Source of the DNA: CAYVBJ01 sp964449075
GTDB taxonomy: Bacteria > Bacteroidota > Rhodothermia > Balneolales > Balneolaceae
Assembly (NCBI GenBank): GCA_964449075.1
Contig: CAYVBJ010000017.1
Coordinates: 1 to 64,000 of the forward strand
Reading direction: 5' to 3'
Length of the DNA stretch: 64,000 nucleotides
Positions 45,574 to 54,035 of this stretch are shown in pieces. The number at the start of each line of letters is the position of its first letter. Positions within the stretch are counted from its first letter, which is position 1. The notes under the pieces were generated by a model. The model was not told where the DNA came from, searched no databases, and saw nothing but the letters and a program-made list of their open reading frames with translations. The position numbers and the translations under genes were made by a program.

Positions 45574-46623
45574 TTATTGGTTGCTCTGAACATCCGTTTC
45601 GATGGTAATCGTTTCTTCTGTTCCTGTATTTATTATAATTCCGCGATCGGCGTTTTGAAATCTGCCAATTACAGAAAAATCCTTACACTGTTCCGAAAGT
45701 TTTTCAACCTCTTTTTCATTCATCGAAAAGAGCAATTCATAGTCTTCTCCCCCATAAAATGCATATTTATCCACATCTTCTTCCATCTCATCTGCAACTT
45801 CCCGTGTTTTCAGCGCAATCGGAACAGAAGGTGAATAAATTTCAGCACCTGTTTCAGAAGCTTCACATAATTTTTTCAAATCTGTAACCAGCCCTTTGGT
45901 TACATCAATCATTGAAGTTGGTGTTAAATTTGTTTCTCTGAATATATTAAACATATCATCTCTTGCTTTGGGTACGAGTTGTTTCTGAATTACATATTCA
46001 TAATTATCAAGATCGGGCTGAAAATATTGGTCACCGCTATCTTCCCAGAATTTTTTCTCCCTGAGTAATATTCTCAAGCCTGCCAGTGCTCCGCCAAGGT
46101 CGCCTGTTACACAAATTAAATCGTCGATTTTTCCACCATTTCGATAGGTTAAATCTTTTTCATCTGCATACCCGGTAGCAATTGTGGAAATTATCAGGTT
46201 TTGCTGAGAAGCACTCGTATTTCCACCGGTTACCTGCACATTATAATCGTGACAAGCGGAGTGTATCCCACTATAAAACTGTTCAATCATTTGCACAGAG
46301 ATCTTGTTAGGAACGGCAATATTTATCATTATTTCTGAAGGTTCCGCATTCATTGCATAGATATCACTAACTGCAGCCGTGACAGATTTATAACCCAGAT
46401 GCTGAAGCGGTGTATAGGTCAGATCAAAATGTACACCTTCAAGTAAAATTTCTGATGATTGAACTGTTAGTTTATCTTTTGGCGGCTCAACAACAGAGCT
46501 GTCATCATCAATTCCCCGGATTACCCTTTTTTTACTGACTCCCGAATACTTCTTCAGTTTTTCGAGTAATTTAGGATACCCTATCTCATGTATCGTTTGA
46601 AATTCTTCGTTTGTTTGGTTCAT
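45574..46623 (-). CDS. thiL: Thiamine-monophosphate kinase
   Basis: It phosphorylates thiamine monophosphate to the active diphosphate, the cofactor used by the 2-oxoglutarate dehydrogenase in this window. It is a PurM/ThiL-fold enzyme: GIDDDSSVV (metal/ATP-binding Asp cluster, near 39-47), VTAAVSDIYAMNAEPSEIMI, VTGGNTSAS, CVTGDLGGALAG and MIDVTKGLVTDL, then YGGEDYELLFSM near the C terminus. Length is 349 residues. It sits between ftsH and the exbBD operon and is separated from the latter by a terminator. Confidence 0.93.
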   Translation of the reverse strand: MNQTNEEFQTIHEIGYPKLLEKLKKYSGVSKKRVIRGIDDDSSVVEPPKDKLTVQSSEILLEGVHFDLTYTPLQHLGYKSVTAAVSDIYAMNAEPSEIMINIAVPNKISVQMIEQFYSGIHSACHDYNVQVTGGNTSASQQNLIISTIATGYADEKDLTYRNGGKIDDLICVTGDLGGALAGLRILLREKKFWEDSGDQYFQPDLDNYEYVIQKQLVPKARDDMFNIFRETNLTPTSMIDVTKGLVTDLKKLCEASETGAEIYSPSVPIALKTREVADEMEEDVDKYAFYGGEDYELLFSMNEKEVEKLSEQCKDFSVIGRFQNADRGIIINTGTEETITIETDVQSNQ

Positions 46624-46634
46624 ATTATAAAAAC

Positions 46635-46674
46635 TAAAAAAGGCATATACACTTCAAGTGTAATGCCTTTTTTT
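46635..46674 (-). terminator. Rho-independent terminator of the exbB/exbD operon
   Basis: A stem AAAAAGGCAT / ATGCCTTTTT contains an inner stem ACACT / AGTGT. On the minus strand it ends in a T run, 27 bp after the stop of the last exbD gene and just before thiL. Confidence 0.85.
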
Positions 46675-46700
46675 AAATATTATTTGTAAAAATCTAACGG

Positions 46701-47147
46701 TTATATTTCCCGTTTGGTTGAGTAATTGATACGGAGGGTACCTGCTTGTCGCAGCTCCTGTTGAACATCAGTTATAATTCCAAATTCTGAGTCTTTATCA
46801 ACACGAAGTGAAACAATCAGTCTGGGCTCTTCCAGGAGTTTGTCGTACATAATATTACGTATTGCCCCGATATCTTCAACCATTGCATCGTCGATTTGTA
46901 CTTTGGTTTCTCCCAATCTGTTATTGGGTAACCTTTCAGGGCCGACATATACATAGCTGACCAATCTTTTCTGTTCTATCTTTTCAATATTTTCAGCAGT
47001 TGTAAAGTCGATCTGAACCTGAAGTTCCACTTCACGAAGTACTGTAGTAACCATAAAGAAAATAAGTAACATAAAGACTACATCCGGCATAGCAGATGTC
47101 GGTACTTTCTGCGATGTCTTTGCTGATTTCTTTTTAAAATGCGCCAT
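46701..47147 (-). CDS. exbD: ExbD/TolR-family biopolymer transport protein (second copy)
   Basis: This is a single-pass inner-membrane protein with a short cytoplasmic basic N terminus, a membrane helix (PDVVFMLLIFFMVTTVL, about 20-40) that carries the conserved proton-path Asp, and a periplasmic domain. It pairs with the ExbB-type channel of the operon to energise TonB or a similar system. It starts 3 bp after the other exbD stops. The two copies differ in length (148 against 179 residues), so they may form a heterodimer. Confidence 0.92.
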   Translation of the reverse strand: MAHFKKKSAKTSQKVPTSAMPDVVFMLLIFFMVTTVLREVELQVQIDFTTAENIEKIEQKRLVSYVYVGPERLPNNRLGETKVQIDDAMVEDIGAIRNIMYDKLLEEPRLIVSLRVDKDSEFGIITDVQQELRQAGTLRINYSTKREI

Positions 47148-47150
47148 ATA

Positions 47151-47690
47151 TTAACCTTCGTCGGGTTCTGCAATTGAGATTTTCTTGGGAAACAGCTCTT
47201 TTATCTCTTCCTGTTCAACAGAATTATCTTCGAGAGCTGAGTAAGGCACACCGAACCGGCTCATAGAAGCTTCCCTTCTCAATTCGGCGTAGGCACCCAT
47301 CACTTCATCAAGCATATCTATGTATACACTGTATGGAGTTCTCCTGTCTGTCTTGATAGATACAATTGCATCATCGGGTGATTCAGAAAGATTTGGATCA
47401 TTTGTCGGGTTAGCAACAAATTCTTTTACCCTATCGCGAACTTCAGATACGGATACGGGCTGATCATCTAAAAGAACCATTCCCTGAGCATTTACAAGAA
47501 TTTTCAGCAGGTTTCTTTCTCTAACCGGTGGAGGTTCTATATCGTCCGGAATAGGCGGTAAAACAAGTCCAATACCGGTATCCACATCAATAGTTGTAAC
47601 CACCAGAAAGAATATTAGCAGTAAAAAAGCGATATCTGCAAGAGATGACATTGGAATTTCAACTTCATCTCTTTCTCGTTTTTTAATCAT
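47151..47690 (-). CDS. exbD: ExbD/TolR-family biopolymer transport protein (first copy)
   Basis: The membrane helix MSSLADIAFLLLIFFLVVTTID (about 14-35) includes the conserved Asp needed for proton translocation. The periplasmic part (about 40-150) has the ExbD fold, with a DDQPVSVSEVRDRVKEF-like segment. A C-terminal extension (EEIKELFPKKISIAEPDEG) is absent from the second copy. It lies 5 bp after the small membrane protein gene. Confidence 0.92.
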   Translation of the reverse strand: MIKKRERDEVEIPMSSLADIAFLLLIFFLVVTTIDVDTGIGLVLPPIPDDIEPPPVRERNLLKILVNAQGMVLLDDQPVSVSEVRDRVKEFVANPTNDPNLSESPDDAIVSIKTDRRTPYSVYIDMLDEVMGAYAELRREASMSRFGVPYSALEDNSVEQEEIKELFPKKISIAEPDEG

Positions 47691-47695
47691 TCTAT

Positions 47696-47965
47696 TTACA
47701 ATTTAAAAGTTCCGCGCATGCCAGTGAAAATGATTGAAACGATCATGATAGCCATCATTACAATCATAGTGGCAATACCTGCCCTGTCAGTAGCACCGGT
47801 AACTGCGTAAGCTACAGCAAATACAGCAAAAGGTACTGCCATCAAACCTAACTTCTTAAATTCAGATTTACCGGTTGAAACATTCCGGACACCGCCGACA
47901 ATCATACCGATCACCCCGATGCCAATTAACCCAAGAGCAAGACCTATTGCTATTGTTTGAATCAT
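47696..47965 (-). CDS. Small membrane protein in exbB-exbD operon, 89 aa
   Basis: Family not recognised. There are three hydrophobic helices (about 2-26, 40-57 and 64-84), Gly- and Ala-rich, joined by short loops with a basic segment (RNVSTGKSEFKK). It lies 43 bp after exbB and 5 bp before the first exbD, so it is co-transcribed with the proton-channel genes. It may be an accessory subunit of the ExbB/ExbD complex. This is inferred from position only. Confidence 0.75.
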   Translation of the reverse strand: MIQTIAIGLALGLIGIGVIGMIVGGVRNVSTGKSEFKKLGLMAVPFAVFAVAYAVTGATDRAGIATMIVMMAIMIVSIIFTGMRGTFKL

Positions 47966-48008
47966 TTTTAACCTCCTATAAGGTACATTAGATTATTTTT
48001 CAGCAATT

Positions 48009-48722
48009 TTATTCCTTGTCACTACCGGCATCTTCGGGTACAATCTGCTTGCCTTCTTTGAGCAATACAATTGAATCAATCAAAGTGATAGAACTTTCTT
48101 CCATTTCTGAAATTAATCTGTCAATTTTCGATACACAATAGTTATAAGCTACCTGCAGTATAATACCAGCCAATAGTCCACCGGCCGTTGTGAGAAGTGC
48201 AATTTTAATACCACGAGCAACGAGGCTTGGTGAAATATCTGCTGCTGCTTCAATAGCATCAAACGCCTCAATCATACCAACAACGGTACCGAGGAATCCA
48301 AGCAGAGGTGCAATAGCAATAAAGAGTGCAAGCCAAACAAGTCCTCTTTCAAGAAAACCCATTTCAATTGAACCATAGGTTGTAATTGCTTTTTCAGCGG
48401 CTTCAATTCCTTCGTCAGCCCTCATCAGGCCTGCCTGAAAAACTGATGCTACCGGCCCACGTGTTTGAGCACATAGTTCCTGGGCAGCAGGAATACCGCC
48501 TTCCTGTAATGCTTCCTGTACATCAACAATAAATTTACGTGTGTTTATATCTGCAAGGTTCAGTGTAATAATACGTTCAAGGAAAATTGCGAGACCCAGA
48601 ATGAGTGCAATCAAAACGGGCCACATCCAGTCGCCACCCTCATTAAACTTTTCAACTATTACATTAAAAAAACCAGCATCTGCTCCATTTTGCAGGAAGA
48701 AGAGAGCTATAGATGAAGTCAT
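48009..48722 (-). CDS. exbB: ExbB/TolQ/MotA-family proton channel
   Basis: Three membrane helices are visible (about 32-52, 133-155 and 172-195). The second and third contain the family hallmarks IAPLLGFLGTVVGMIEAFDAI and KIALLTTAGGLLAGIILQVAYN. ExbB pentamers surround ExbD and couple proton flow to TonB movement, here probably for the TonB receptors of this organism. Length is 237 residues. A near-consensus promoter lies 54-82 bp upstream. First gene of exbB-small protein-exbD-exbD. Confidence 0.95.
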   Translation of the reverse strand: MTSSIALFFLQNGADAGFFNVIVEKFNEGGDWMWPVLIALILGLAIFLERIITLNLADINTRKFIVDVQEALQEGGIPAAQELCAQTRGPVASVFQAGLMRADEGIEAAEKAITTYGSIEMGFLERGLVWLALFIAIAPLLGFLGTVVGMIEAFDAIEAAADISPSLVARGIKIALLTTAGGLLAGIILQVAYNYCVSKIDRLISEMEESSITLIDSIVLLKEGKQIVPEDAGSDKE

Positions 48723-48775
48723 ACTGTTTACTCCGAGTTATTAGTTTTGGTTAAGGACTTTTTAAGTGATGCAAA

Positions 48776-48804
48776 ATGATAGACCATTTCATATTAAATG
48801 TCAA
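48776..48804 (-). promoter_or_regulatory. Promoter of the exbB operon
   Basis: On the minus strand a perfect TTGACA (48804-48799) is separated by exactly 17 bp from TATCAT (48781-48776). The predicted transcription start is near 48769, about 47 bp before the exbB ATG. This is a textbook sigma-70 pattern and not the TTTG/TAnnTTTG pattern typical of Bacteroides. Confidence 0.6.
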
Positions 48805-48897
48805 AACAGGATTTAAATTTTTCGTAAAAAATAATAAATGCTGTTTTTTTAAAAAGCCCGGTTATTAAATATAAGTTATTTTCAATGCTTTAAAATG

Positions 48898-51800
48898 TCA
48901 AAAAACCGCACTAACTACAAGTCTCATTGTTTGAATTATATCACTTCCCGGAACTGTGCGTCCGTCATATTGCACTGAACCTCTTAAAAAGGAACTAAAT
49001 CGATAGGTGCTGTTCAAATTCCAGCTTACACTTAGCCCTCTTCCTGCTCCTTCCGTGAGCTCAAATTCACCTAAACTTGACGACATACCCTGCACATTTG
49101 TGCTTTTAAGCTGTAACCTGATATTGTTTTGAAGAGCGTTAAAGAGGAAAACCCTTGTTCTGTTTTCGAAACGGATAATACTGGCACTGGCAGGCAAACC
49201 GGGTAAAAACCGGTCTTCTTTCTCACTGTATGAAATAAGTGTTTCATTTTCTGTTGACCGGTTTATAAAAATTCTTATTCCCGGTTCTATCGACCATCCT
49301 TTAATATCAAATCCTCTGCTTGCAAACCTGCTGCTCTCATTTTCATCAGTCTCGTATGTAAATGTTGATAATAATCTGACTGCGTCACTAACCTGGTACC
49401 CGCTTTCCAATTCAAATGACCGCAGCTTCTTCTGTTCACTGCCTGCTGAACGCTGAAACTGAATATCATTGCCGATAAAACTGAACCTGATATCCATTAT
49501 ATCCTGTTCATCCGACCAAATTAATTCCTGCCGGATTGTACGTTGGCCGTTAATGGTAGTGGCCTCATCTCGCAGAACTGAGGGATTTAGCAGGTAGACT
49601 TTCCGCAACTCTGTTTCAGTACTCGTTTCTTTTACTTCAAACAGTGAATTCCACTGTATTTGCCGCAATACCGATATAAATTTCTGAGTACCGGCATTAA
49701 AAATGTCAGCAAAATTTATTCTGTTCCTGAATCTGACATTCAGATCAATTACCGGCAGCAGGTCGTCAGAAGGTATGAACTGGCGAAGAAATGTACCTTC
49801 ATTTGGATTTACTTCCGTAAAAAATTCATCGATTTGCTGAACTCCGTCCTCATTCAGATCCCGCCATTCAAACTGACCGAGTTCGGGACCAACTTCGATA
49901 AATGTTTCCTGGAGAAGGGCTCTGCGTTCAGTATTTGCCTCGTAGAGAAGTTCTCCCTCAATTCCGCCATCCCAAATTAAATAATTATTTACCGACCGGA
50001 GCAGCACACCTCTTGATTCAGGTGATTGTGTTTCACCCAGAAACGCTTCCTCTGTATTTTTTTGTCTGAACTGTACCTGGTTTTGAGTTCTGAATGCCGC
50101 TGAAGGAGCATAGGCCATACTGAATCTTTGTGTGTTACTAACCGATTCTCTTCGAATATCACCCTCGATTGCTCTCTTATCCAGCCTGTAACCAATTCCG
50201 GTGTTTACTGTAAAAGCACCTGTCTCGTACCTTAAACCTGGATTTAAATCATAAAACTCTATACTTCCGGCCAGCAGAGAATCATTCAGCGCCCTTTGAT
50301 TTCTTTTTTCCGTTTCCCAGCCAAGAAATGGTGTAATCCTGCTTTTCCCTATTAAGAAATTGTATTCAGTGCTGCCAAGCTGCTTAAACCAATCGCCCTT
50401 TCGTTCTGCAAATTCATCATCACTTGAAACCCAGTTCGATAAAATATTTATCGACGGAACGTTTGCCTCACTGCTCTCCAGGTTTATCTCAGCTCTTTCT
50501 CCATCGAATAAATCTCGCTTGTTTATACCGCCTGAGAGTGTGATTGTGCTGTTGGCAGACGGCTGAAAAGATATGTCTGCTTCAGTAATCCACTCCTCTT
50601 CTTCACGGCCGGGATCATCCAGGTTCCAGATGCGGTCAAATTCCACGTCACGTACACGGTCCATAAATTCAAATTTCCGGCCCGTAAATCGCTGCCTCAC
50701 CGAACCGGTAAAAGTCCCTGTCCGGTTCGACAGATTCAAACCGGTACCAAATGCATGATCCACATTGTCACCGTTACCAATATTCGAGAACCGGTTTTTA
50801 TCAAAATCACTTACACTCCATTCTCCAAAAATTTCTACATTTTCATTCATTGAAAAACCGGACCTGAGTGAAATCATCTGATGATTTTTTGGAGCCTCCA
50901 GGTTAACCACAGGTTCATAACTCCCTTCACCCGGACCAACCCACTCAAAAAGCAGTCCGTTGGCTGTGCCGCCAACCCTGCGATAGCTGCCGTTACCTTC
51001 GCCAAAATTGGTAAACCGCACTCTGAATACAGCGGAGGAATCACCGGGAATATGTTTGAATACCTGGAAAGACTGCCCTTCAAAAAGAGTATCAACTTTG
51101 GCATAGGGTACAAAATCCGGATTTTCCCGGAATCCGACAGAGTCTGCCCCGCTTACAAATGTATCCTCTACCTCATCACCGAGCTCCCGAAGTAACTCAA
51201 TATCGCTTTCACTCAAAGAGACCTGGGTATTCGGATTGCTGTTATCAGCCTCCCTCAGATAGGTAGCTGCAATGCTCAGTTTTCCGCCTGCCAGTTCATC
51301 GTCACGGCCTTCCGCTGCAAAAAGAGTGCGTGTAAAATTCTGTGTCAAAAACTGGTACTCAACTACAACCCTGGTCTCATCTGTAACCAGCAGGTTATTT
51401 GTGAATGTAATTTCACCAAGTGAATAGTCGATAATGTATTGGTTTTCAACTCCGCGCTGAACCTGTCTGCCATTTATAAATACACGTTCTGACCCCGCAA
51501 GAACTATAATAAACTCTTCGTTTGCATTTCCCTGCAATCTGTAGGGCCCCTGAAGCCCCTCAATGCCATTAAAACGCTGAACCCTGAATTCACCCCTTGC
51601 CACCGACATAGCGCCGCTGTAATCACCAAATCCTGTGTTTACCAATCCTGTGCCCCCTTGCACACGGCGATTTATGACTGCAAATTTACTATCGGTGAAT
51701 GAAACGTCCACATCACCGAGTTCGAGCTGTGCATTTTCATTTCTGAGCTGGATAAAAACCCTGTCGAATTCACGCAGGTTTTGAGTACTGCCATCAGGCT

Positions 51801-52419
51801 GAATTGGCGTGGACCGATCAGTTAATGAAGCATTAATGGAGATATCATCGGTGATCTGTCCGTTTAAATCCAGGCGAAGTCCGCTTTCTAATGACAGATC
51901 CTGCCTGTTGCCAACTGTGAATCCTCTTGTAAGGCTGCCGCTCCTGTTGAGATCCACGTCGCCGAAGAGATCAGTAGTGCGTTCATTTCTGCGCGCGATC
52001 GTCAGATTATTTAGTGTGTCGGCCGCAGTGAGTGTATCTTCAACAACTTCAATGTCGCGGAGTTTATAAACCCGGTTCAAAAAACCGGCTCTCTGCATAT
52101 AGCTGACAGTTACTTTCCGAAGCTGATTTATGACCGAATCGGGCAGCTGAAATGAGAGTTTGGCTGTTTCCGCATCAAAATTCCAATATCTCTCATCTAT
52201 AACATTTTTATCGTCACTGATTTTCATAGATTCTTTTATCACAAAAAAATCTATAAAATAGACAGAATCATTTCTTACCGGCTCAATTAATATACTGTTT
52301 CTCAGCTCACCCTGCGCATTAACGGAATCCGCCAGCAATAGGGTAGCAGATCCGATAATCGCAGCAAATATCAGATACCAACAGGCGGTTTTTAAAGTAA
52401 AGTGATAAGCCCCGGTAAT
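48898..52419 (-). CDS. SprA-like outer-membrane/surface protein, short form
   Basis: Residues about 150-230 contain SLTRGFTVGNRQDLSLESGL, then DISINASLTDRSTPIQPDGS and LREFDRVFIQL, the pattern of the SprA translocon family of type IX secretion. The rest is beta-strand rich with a barrel-like end (QTMRLVVSAVF). At about 1,170 residues it is half the usual SprA length. The first ordinary start, TTG 52338, would cut inside a signal peptide. The frame continues upstream to a TAA at 52432-52434 and encodes GAYHFTLKTACWYLIF then AAIIGSATLLLADSVNAQ, a convincing signal sequence. No ATG, GTG or TTG precedes it, so ATT at 52419 (or CTG at 52374) is the candidate start. The role of this protein is unknown. 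It may be an accessory barrel. Confidence 0.75.
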   Translation of the reverse strand: MTGAYHFTLKTACWYLIFAAIIGSATLLLADSVNAQGELRNSILIEPVRNDSVYFIDFFVIKESMKISDDKNVIDERYWNFDAETAKLSFQLPDSVINQLRKVTVSYMQRAGFLNRVYKLRDIEVVEDTLTAADTLNNLTIARRNERTTDLFGDVDLNRSGSLTRGFTVGNRQDLSLESGLRLDLNGQITDDISINASLTDRSTPIQPDGSTQNLREFDRVFIQLRNENAQLELGDVDVSFTDSKFAVINRRVQGGTGLVNTGFGDYSGAMSVARGEFRVQRFNGIEGLQGPYRLQGNANEEFIIVLAGSERVFINGRQVQRGVENQYIIDYSLGEITFTNNLLVTDETRVVVEYQFLTQNFTRTLFAAEGRDDELAGGKLSIAATYLREADNSNPNTQVSLSESDIELLRELGDEVEDTFVSGADSVGFRENPDFVPYAKVDTLFEGQSFQVFKHIPGDSSAVFRVRFTNFGEGNGSYRRVGGTANGLLFEWVGPGEGSYEPVVNLEAPKNHQMISLRSGFSMNENVEIFGEWSVSDFDKNRFSNIGNGDNVDHAFGTGLNLSNRTGTFTGSVRQRFTGRKFEFMDRVRDVEFDRIWNLDDPGREEEEWITEADISFQPSANSTITLSGGINKRDLFDGERAEINLESSEANVPSINILSNWVSSDDEFAERKGDWFKQLGSTEYNFLIGKSRITPFLGWETEKRNQRALNDSLLAGSIEFYDLNPGLRYETGAFTVNTGIGYRLDKRAIEGDIRRESVSNTQRFSMAYAPSAAFRTQNQVQFRQKNTEEAFLGETQSPESRGVLLRSVNNYLIWDGGIEGELLYEANTERRALLQETFIEVGPELGQFEWRDLNEDGVQQIDEFFTEVNPNEGTFLRQFIPSDDLLPVIDLNVRFRNRINFADIFNAGTQKFISVLRQIQWNSLFEVKETSTETELRKVYLLNPSVLRDEATTINGQRTIRQELIWSDEQDIMDIRFSFIGNDIQFQRSAGSEQKKLRSFELESGYQVSDAVRLLSTFTYETDENESSRFASRGFDIKGWSIEPGIRIFINRSTENETLISYSEKEDRFLPGLPASASIIRFENRTRVFLFNALQNNIRLQLKSTNVQGMSSSLGEFELTEGAGRGLSVSWNLNSTYRFSSFLRGSVQYDGRTVPGSDIIQTMRLVVSAVF

Positions 52420-52745
52420 AGTTTTTCTGTTTTATTAGCAGGTTGGTAACAATATTACATATAAAAATAATTGATTATGAGTGTGAGATTTTCTGAATTA
52501 AAAATTACAAACCAGGTTCAGCGGAATCTCTTTGTTAGCCAAGCCGGAGAAGTTGCTTTAAATAAAAAGTGGGAATCATATCCAAAGGATGATTCCCACT
52601 ATAAATCTAATTATAACTTACAGAATAAAAAAAAGGGTTATTGTTCGATCACTTTATTAAAACAGGGGCAGCAATATTAATCGGAACTATATCTCATCAC
52701 AGTTCTGCATATTAGCATACCCGGTTTAATTTCAGAAACTACGGA
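52420..52745. other. Intergenic region between rplI and the SprA-like gene
   Basis: This 326-bp spacer contains the rplI terminator at 52568-52600 and AT-rich sequence that must include the promoter of the SprA-like gene. A 69-codon plus-strand frame crosses the terminator and is not considered a gene. Confidence 0.6.
52568..52600 (-). terminator. Rho-independent terminator of the rpsF-rpsR-rplI operon
   Basis: The 12-bp perfect stem AGTGGGAATCAT / ATGATTCCCACT with a 9-nt loop is followed on the minus strand by TTTTTATTTA. It lies about 146 bp beyond the rplI stop. Confidence 0.85.
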
Positions 52746-53192
52746 TCACTCTTCTTTGACTACCCAGATCTTAACCTGTGGTTTCAGATCACCAAGCAGA
52801 TCAACAGTAGCCGTATACTCTCCAAGTGTTTTAACATCCTGATCGAGATTAATTTTACGCCGGTCAATAATTATTCCTTTCTCTTCGAGTGCCTCTGCTA
52901 CTTGTTTGTTGGTAATGGTACCGTGAATTTTATCATCCTCGCCAACCTGTGCTGAAATGGTAAGAGAAGTTGCTTCCAGTTCCTCAGCAAGCTCTTTTGC
53001 TTTGTCTGCAGTAAGTTCAGCTCTCAGCGCAGCCTGTTTTTTAGCATGTTCAAGCTGTTTGATTGCACCCTCGGTAGCCATTATCGCTTTTCCCTGAGGT
53101 ATCAGGTAGTTGCGGCCATAACCGTCTTTAACATCAACAAGTTCACCTGAACCGCCAAGATGATTCACTTCTTCTTTTAAAATAACTTTCAT
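52746..53192 (-). CDS. rplI: 50S ribosomal protein bL9
   Basis: This 148-residue two-domain ribosomal protein has the N-terminal MKVILKEEVNHLGGSGELVDVKDGYGRNYLIPQGKA pattern (in pieces) that binds 23S rRNA, a long connecting helix (about 42-75) and a C-terminal domain (GTITNKQVAEALEEKGIIIDRRKI). It is the last gene of rpsF-rpsR-rplI, 16 bp after rpsR. Confidence 0.97.
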   Translation of the reverse strand: MKVILKEEVNHLGGSGELVDVKDGYGRNYLIPQGKAIMATEGAIKQLEHAKKQAALRAELTADKAKELAEELEATSLTISAQVGEDDKIHGTITNKQVAEALEEKGIIIDRRKINLDQDVKTLGEYTATVDLLGDLKPQVKIWVVKEE

Positions 53193-53208
53193 AATCTGCC
53201 TTTAATTT

Positions 53209-53460
53209 TTATCGAAGGTTTTCAGAAACGTAGGGAATTAGTGCCATAAACCTGGCTCTTTTTACTGCCGTGGATAATTGACGCTGGTGCCTGGCACTTG
53301 TGCCGGTAACTCTTCTGGGCAGAATTTTGCCCTGGTCATTTATAAAGCGATTCAGAGTATCGACATTCTTATAGTCGATATACTCAAATCCGGCTTTTGT
53401 AAATTTACACTCTTTGGTTTTTAAATGGCCCTTTTTCGGGTGGGATGGATTCTTAATCAT
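53209..53460 (-). CDS. rpsR: 30S ribosomal protein bS18
   Basis: This 83-residue protein forms a heterodimer with bS6 on the 30S platform. The conserved core FEYIDYKNVDTLNRFINDQGKI (in pieces) and ILPRRVTGTSARHQRQLSTAVKRARFMALIPY (in pieces) are present. The gene lies 18 bp after rpsF. Confidence 0.97.
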   Translation of the reverse strand: MIKNPSHPKKGHLKTKECKFTKAGFEYIDYKNVDTLNRFINDQGKILPRRVTGTSARHQRQLSTAVKRARFMALIPYVSENLR

Positions 53461-53478
53461 GGTATCAAATCTTTTAAT

Positions 53479-53865
53479 TTAGTTATCGTCGTCGGAATCT
53501 TCTTCCTCTATCTCTTCATCAAAGATTGTAGGCGCTTCTCCTTTTCTCCTCAATTCAAGGTGACGCTTCATTTTGGCATCATATTTCAGCGTAAGATAGC
53601 GAAGGATATCATCATTGATTTTCATACTTCTTTCCGCTTTTTCGATAAGGTCAGCGGGAGCATCAAAATACATGTTTACGTAGTATCCATTGCTTTTTCC
53701 ATCGATGTCGTAAGCAAATGACCGAAGGCCCCACTCATCCACTTCGTCAATTTCACCACCATTGGATGTGATCAGTTCATTGACATAATCAACGATCTCT
53801 TTGAATTTTTCATCATCGAGAACCGGATTAATAATATATGTTAACTCGTAAAACTGTGTTTTCAT
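53479..53865 (-). CDS. rpsF: 30S ribosomal protein bS6
   Basis: This ferredoxin-like ribosomal protein begins YELTYIINPVLDDEKF and has the typical GLRSFAYDIDGKSNGYYVNMYFD core (in pieces). A long acidic C-terminal tail (FDEEIEEEDSDDDN) is present, comparable to the glutamylated tail region of other bS6 proteins. First gene of the operon, preceded by a candidate promoter and a leader with two hairpins. Confidence 0.97.
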   Translation of the reverse strand: MKTQFYELTYIINPVLDDEKFKEIVDYVNELITSNGGEIDEVDEWGLRSFAYDIDGKSNGYYVNMYFDAPADLIEKAERSMKINDDILRYLTLKYDAKMKRHLELRRKGEAPTIFDEEIEEEDSDDDN

Positions 53866-53893
53866 AGAATAGATATGTTTCTTTGGTTGTTTT

Positions 53894-53931
53894 CTGTTTG
53901 AAAACAGTCATTCTTCACATTTTGTGAGAAT
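53894..53931 (-). promoter_or_regulatory. Two hairpins in the rpsF leader
   Basis: Stems CTGTTT / AAACAG (53894-53907, 2-nt loop) and ATTC-TCACA / TGTGA-GAAT with one bulged base (53910-53931) lie between the predicted transcription start near 53938 and the rpsF ATG. A leader that folds this way could mediate feedback by bS6:bS18. The CCG-containing bulge of the known bS6:bS18 leader motif was not found. Confidence 0.3.
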
Positions 53932-53944
53932 AACAGAGTCAGGA

Positions 53945-53973
53945 AATATAAAGGAATTTAGATTAGCTTACAA
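53945..53973 (-). promoter_or_regulatory. Candidate promoter of the rpsF operon
   Basis: On the minus strand TTGTAA (53973-53968) and TATATT (53950-53945) are spaced by 17 bp, about 80 bp before the rpsF ATG. Spacing is ideal, and each hexamer is close to the sigma-70 consensus. Confidence 0.5.
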
Positions 53974-54035
53974 TTTTTAAACTTACATTTTTTCGATCAG
54001 TACTGAACAACCCGTTTCAGAGTTTTAATAAAGTA

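Noticed and set aside
52471..52680. Plus-strand 69-codon frame
   Set aside because: It runs straight through the perfect 12-bp terminator hairpin of the ribosomal operon and has no family features.
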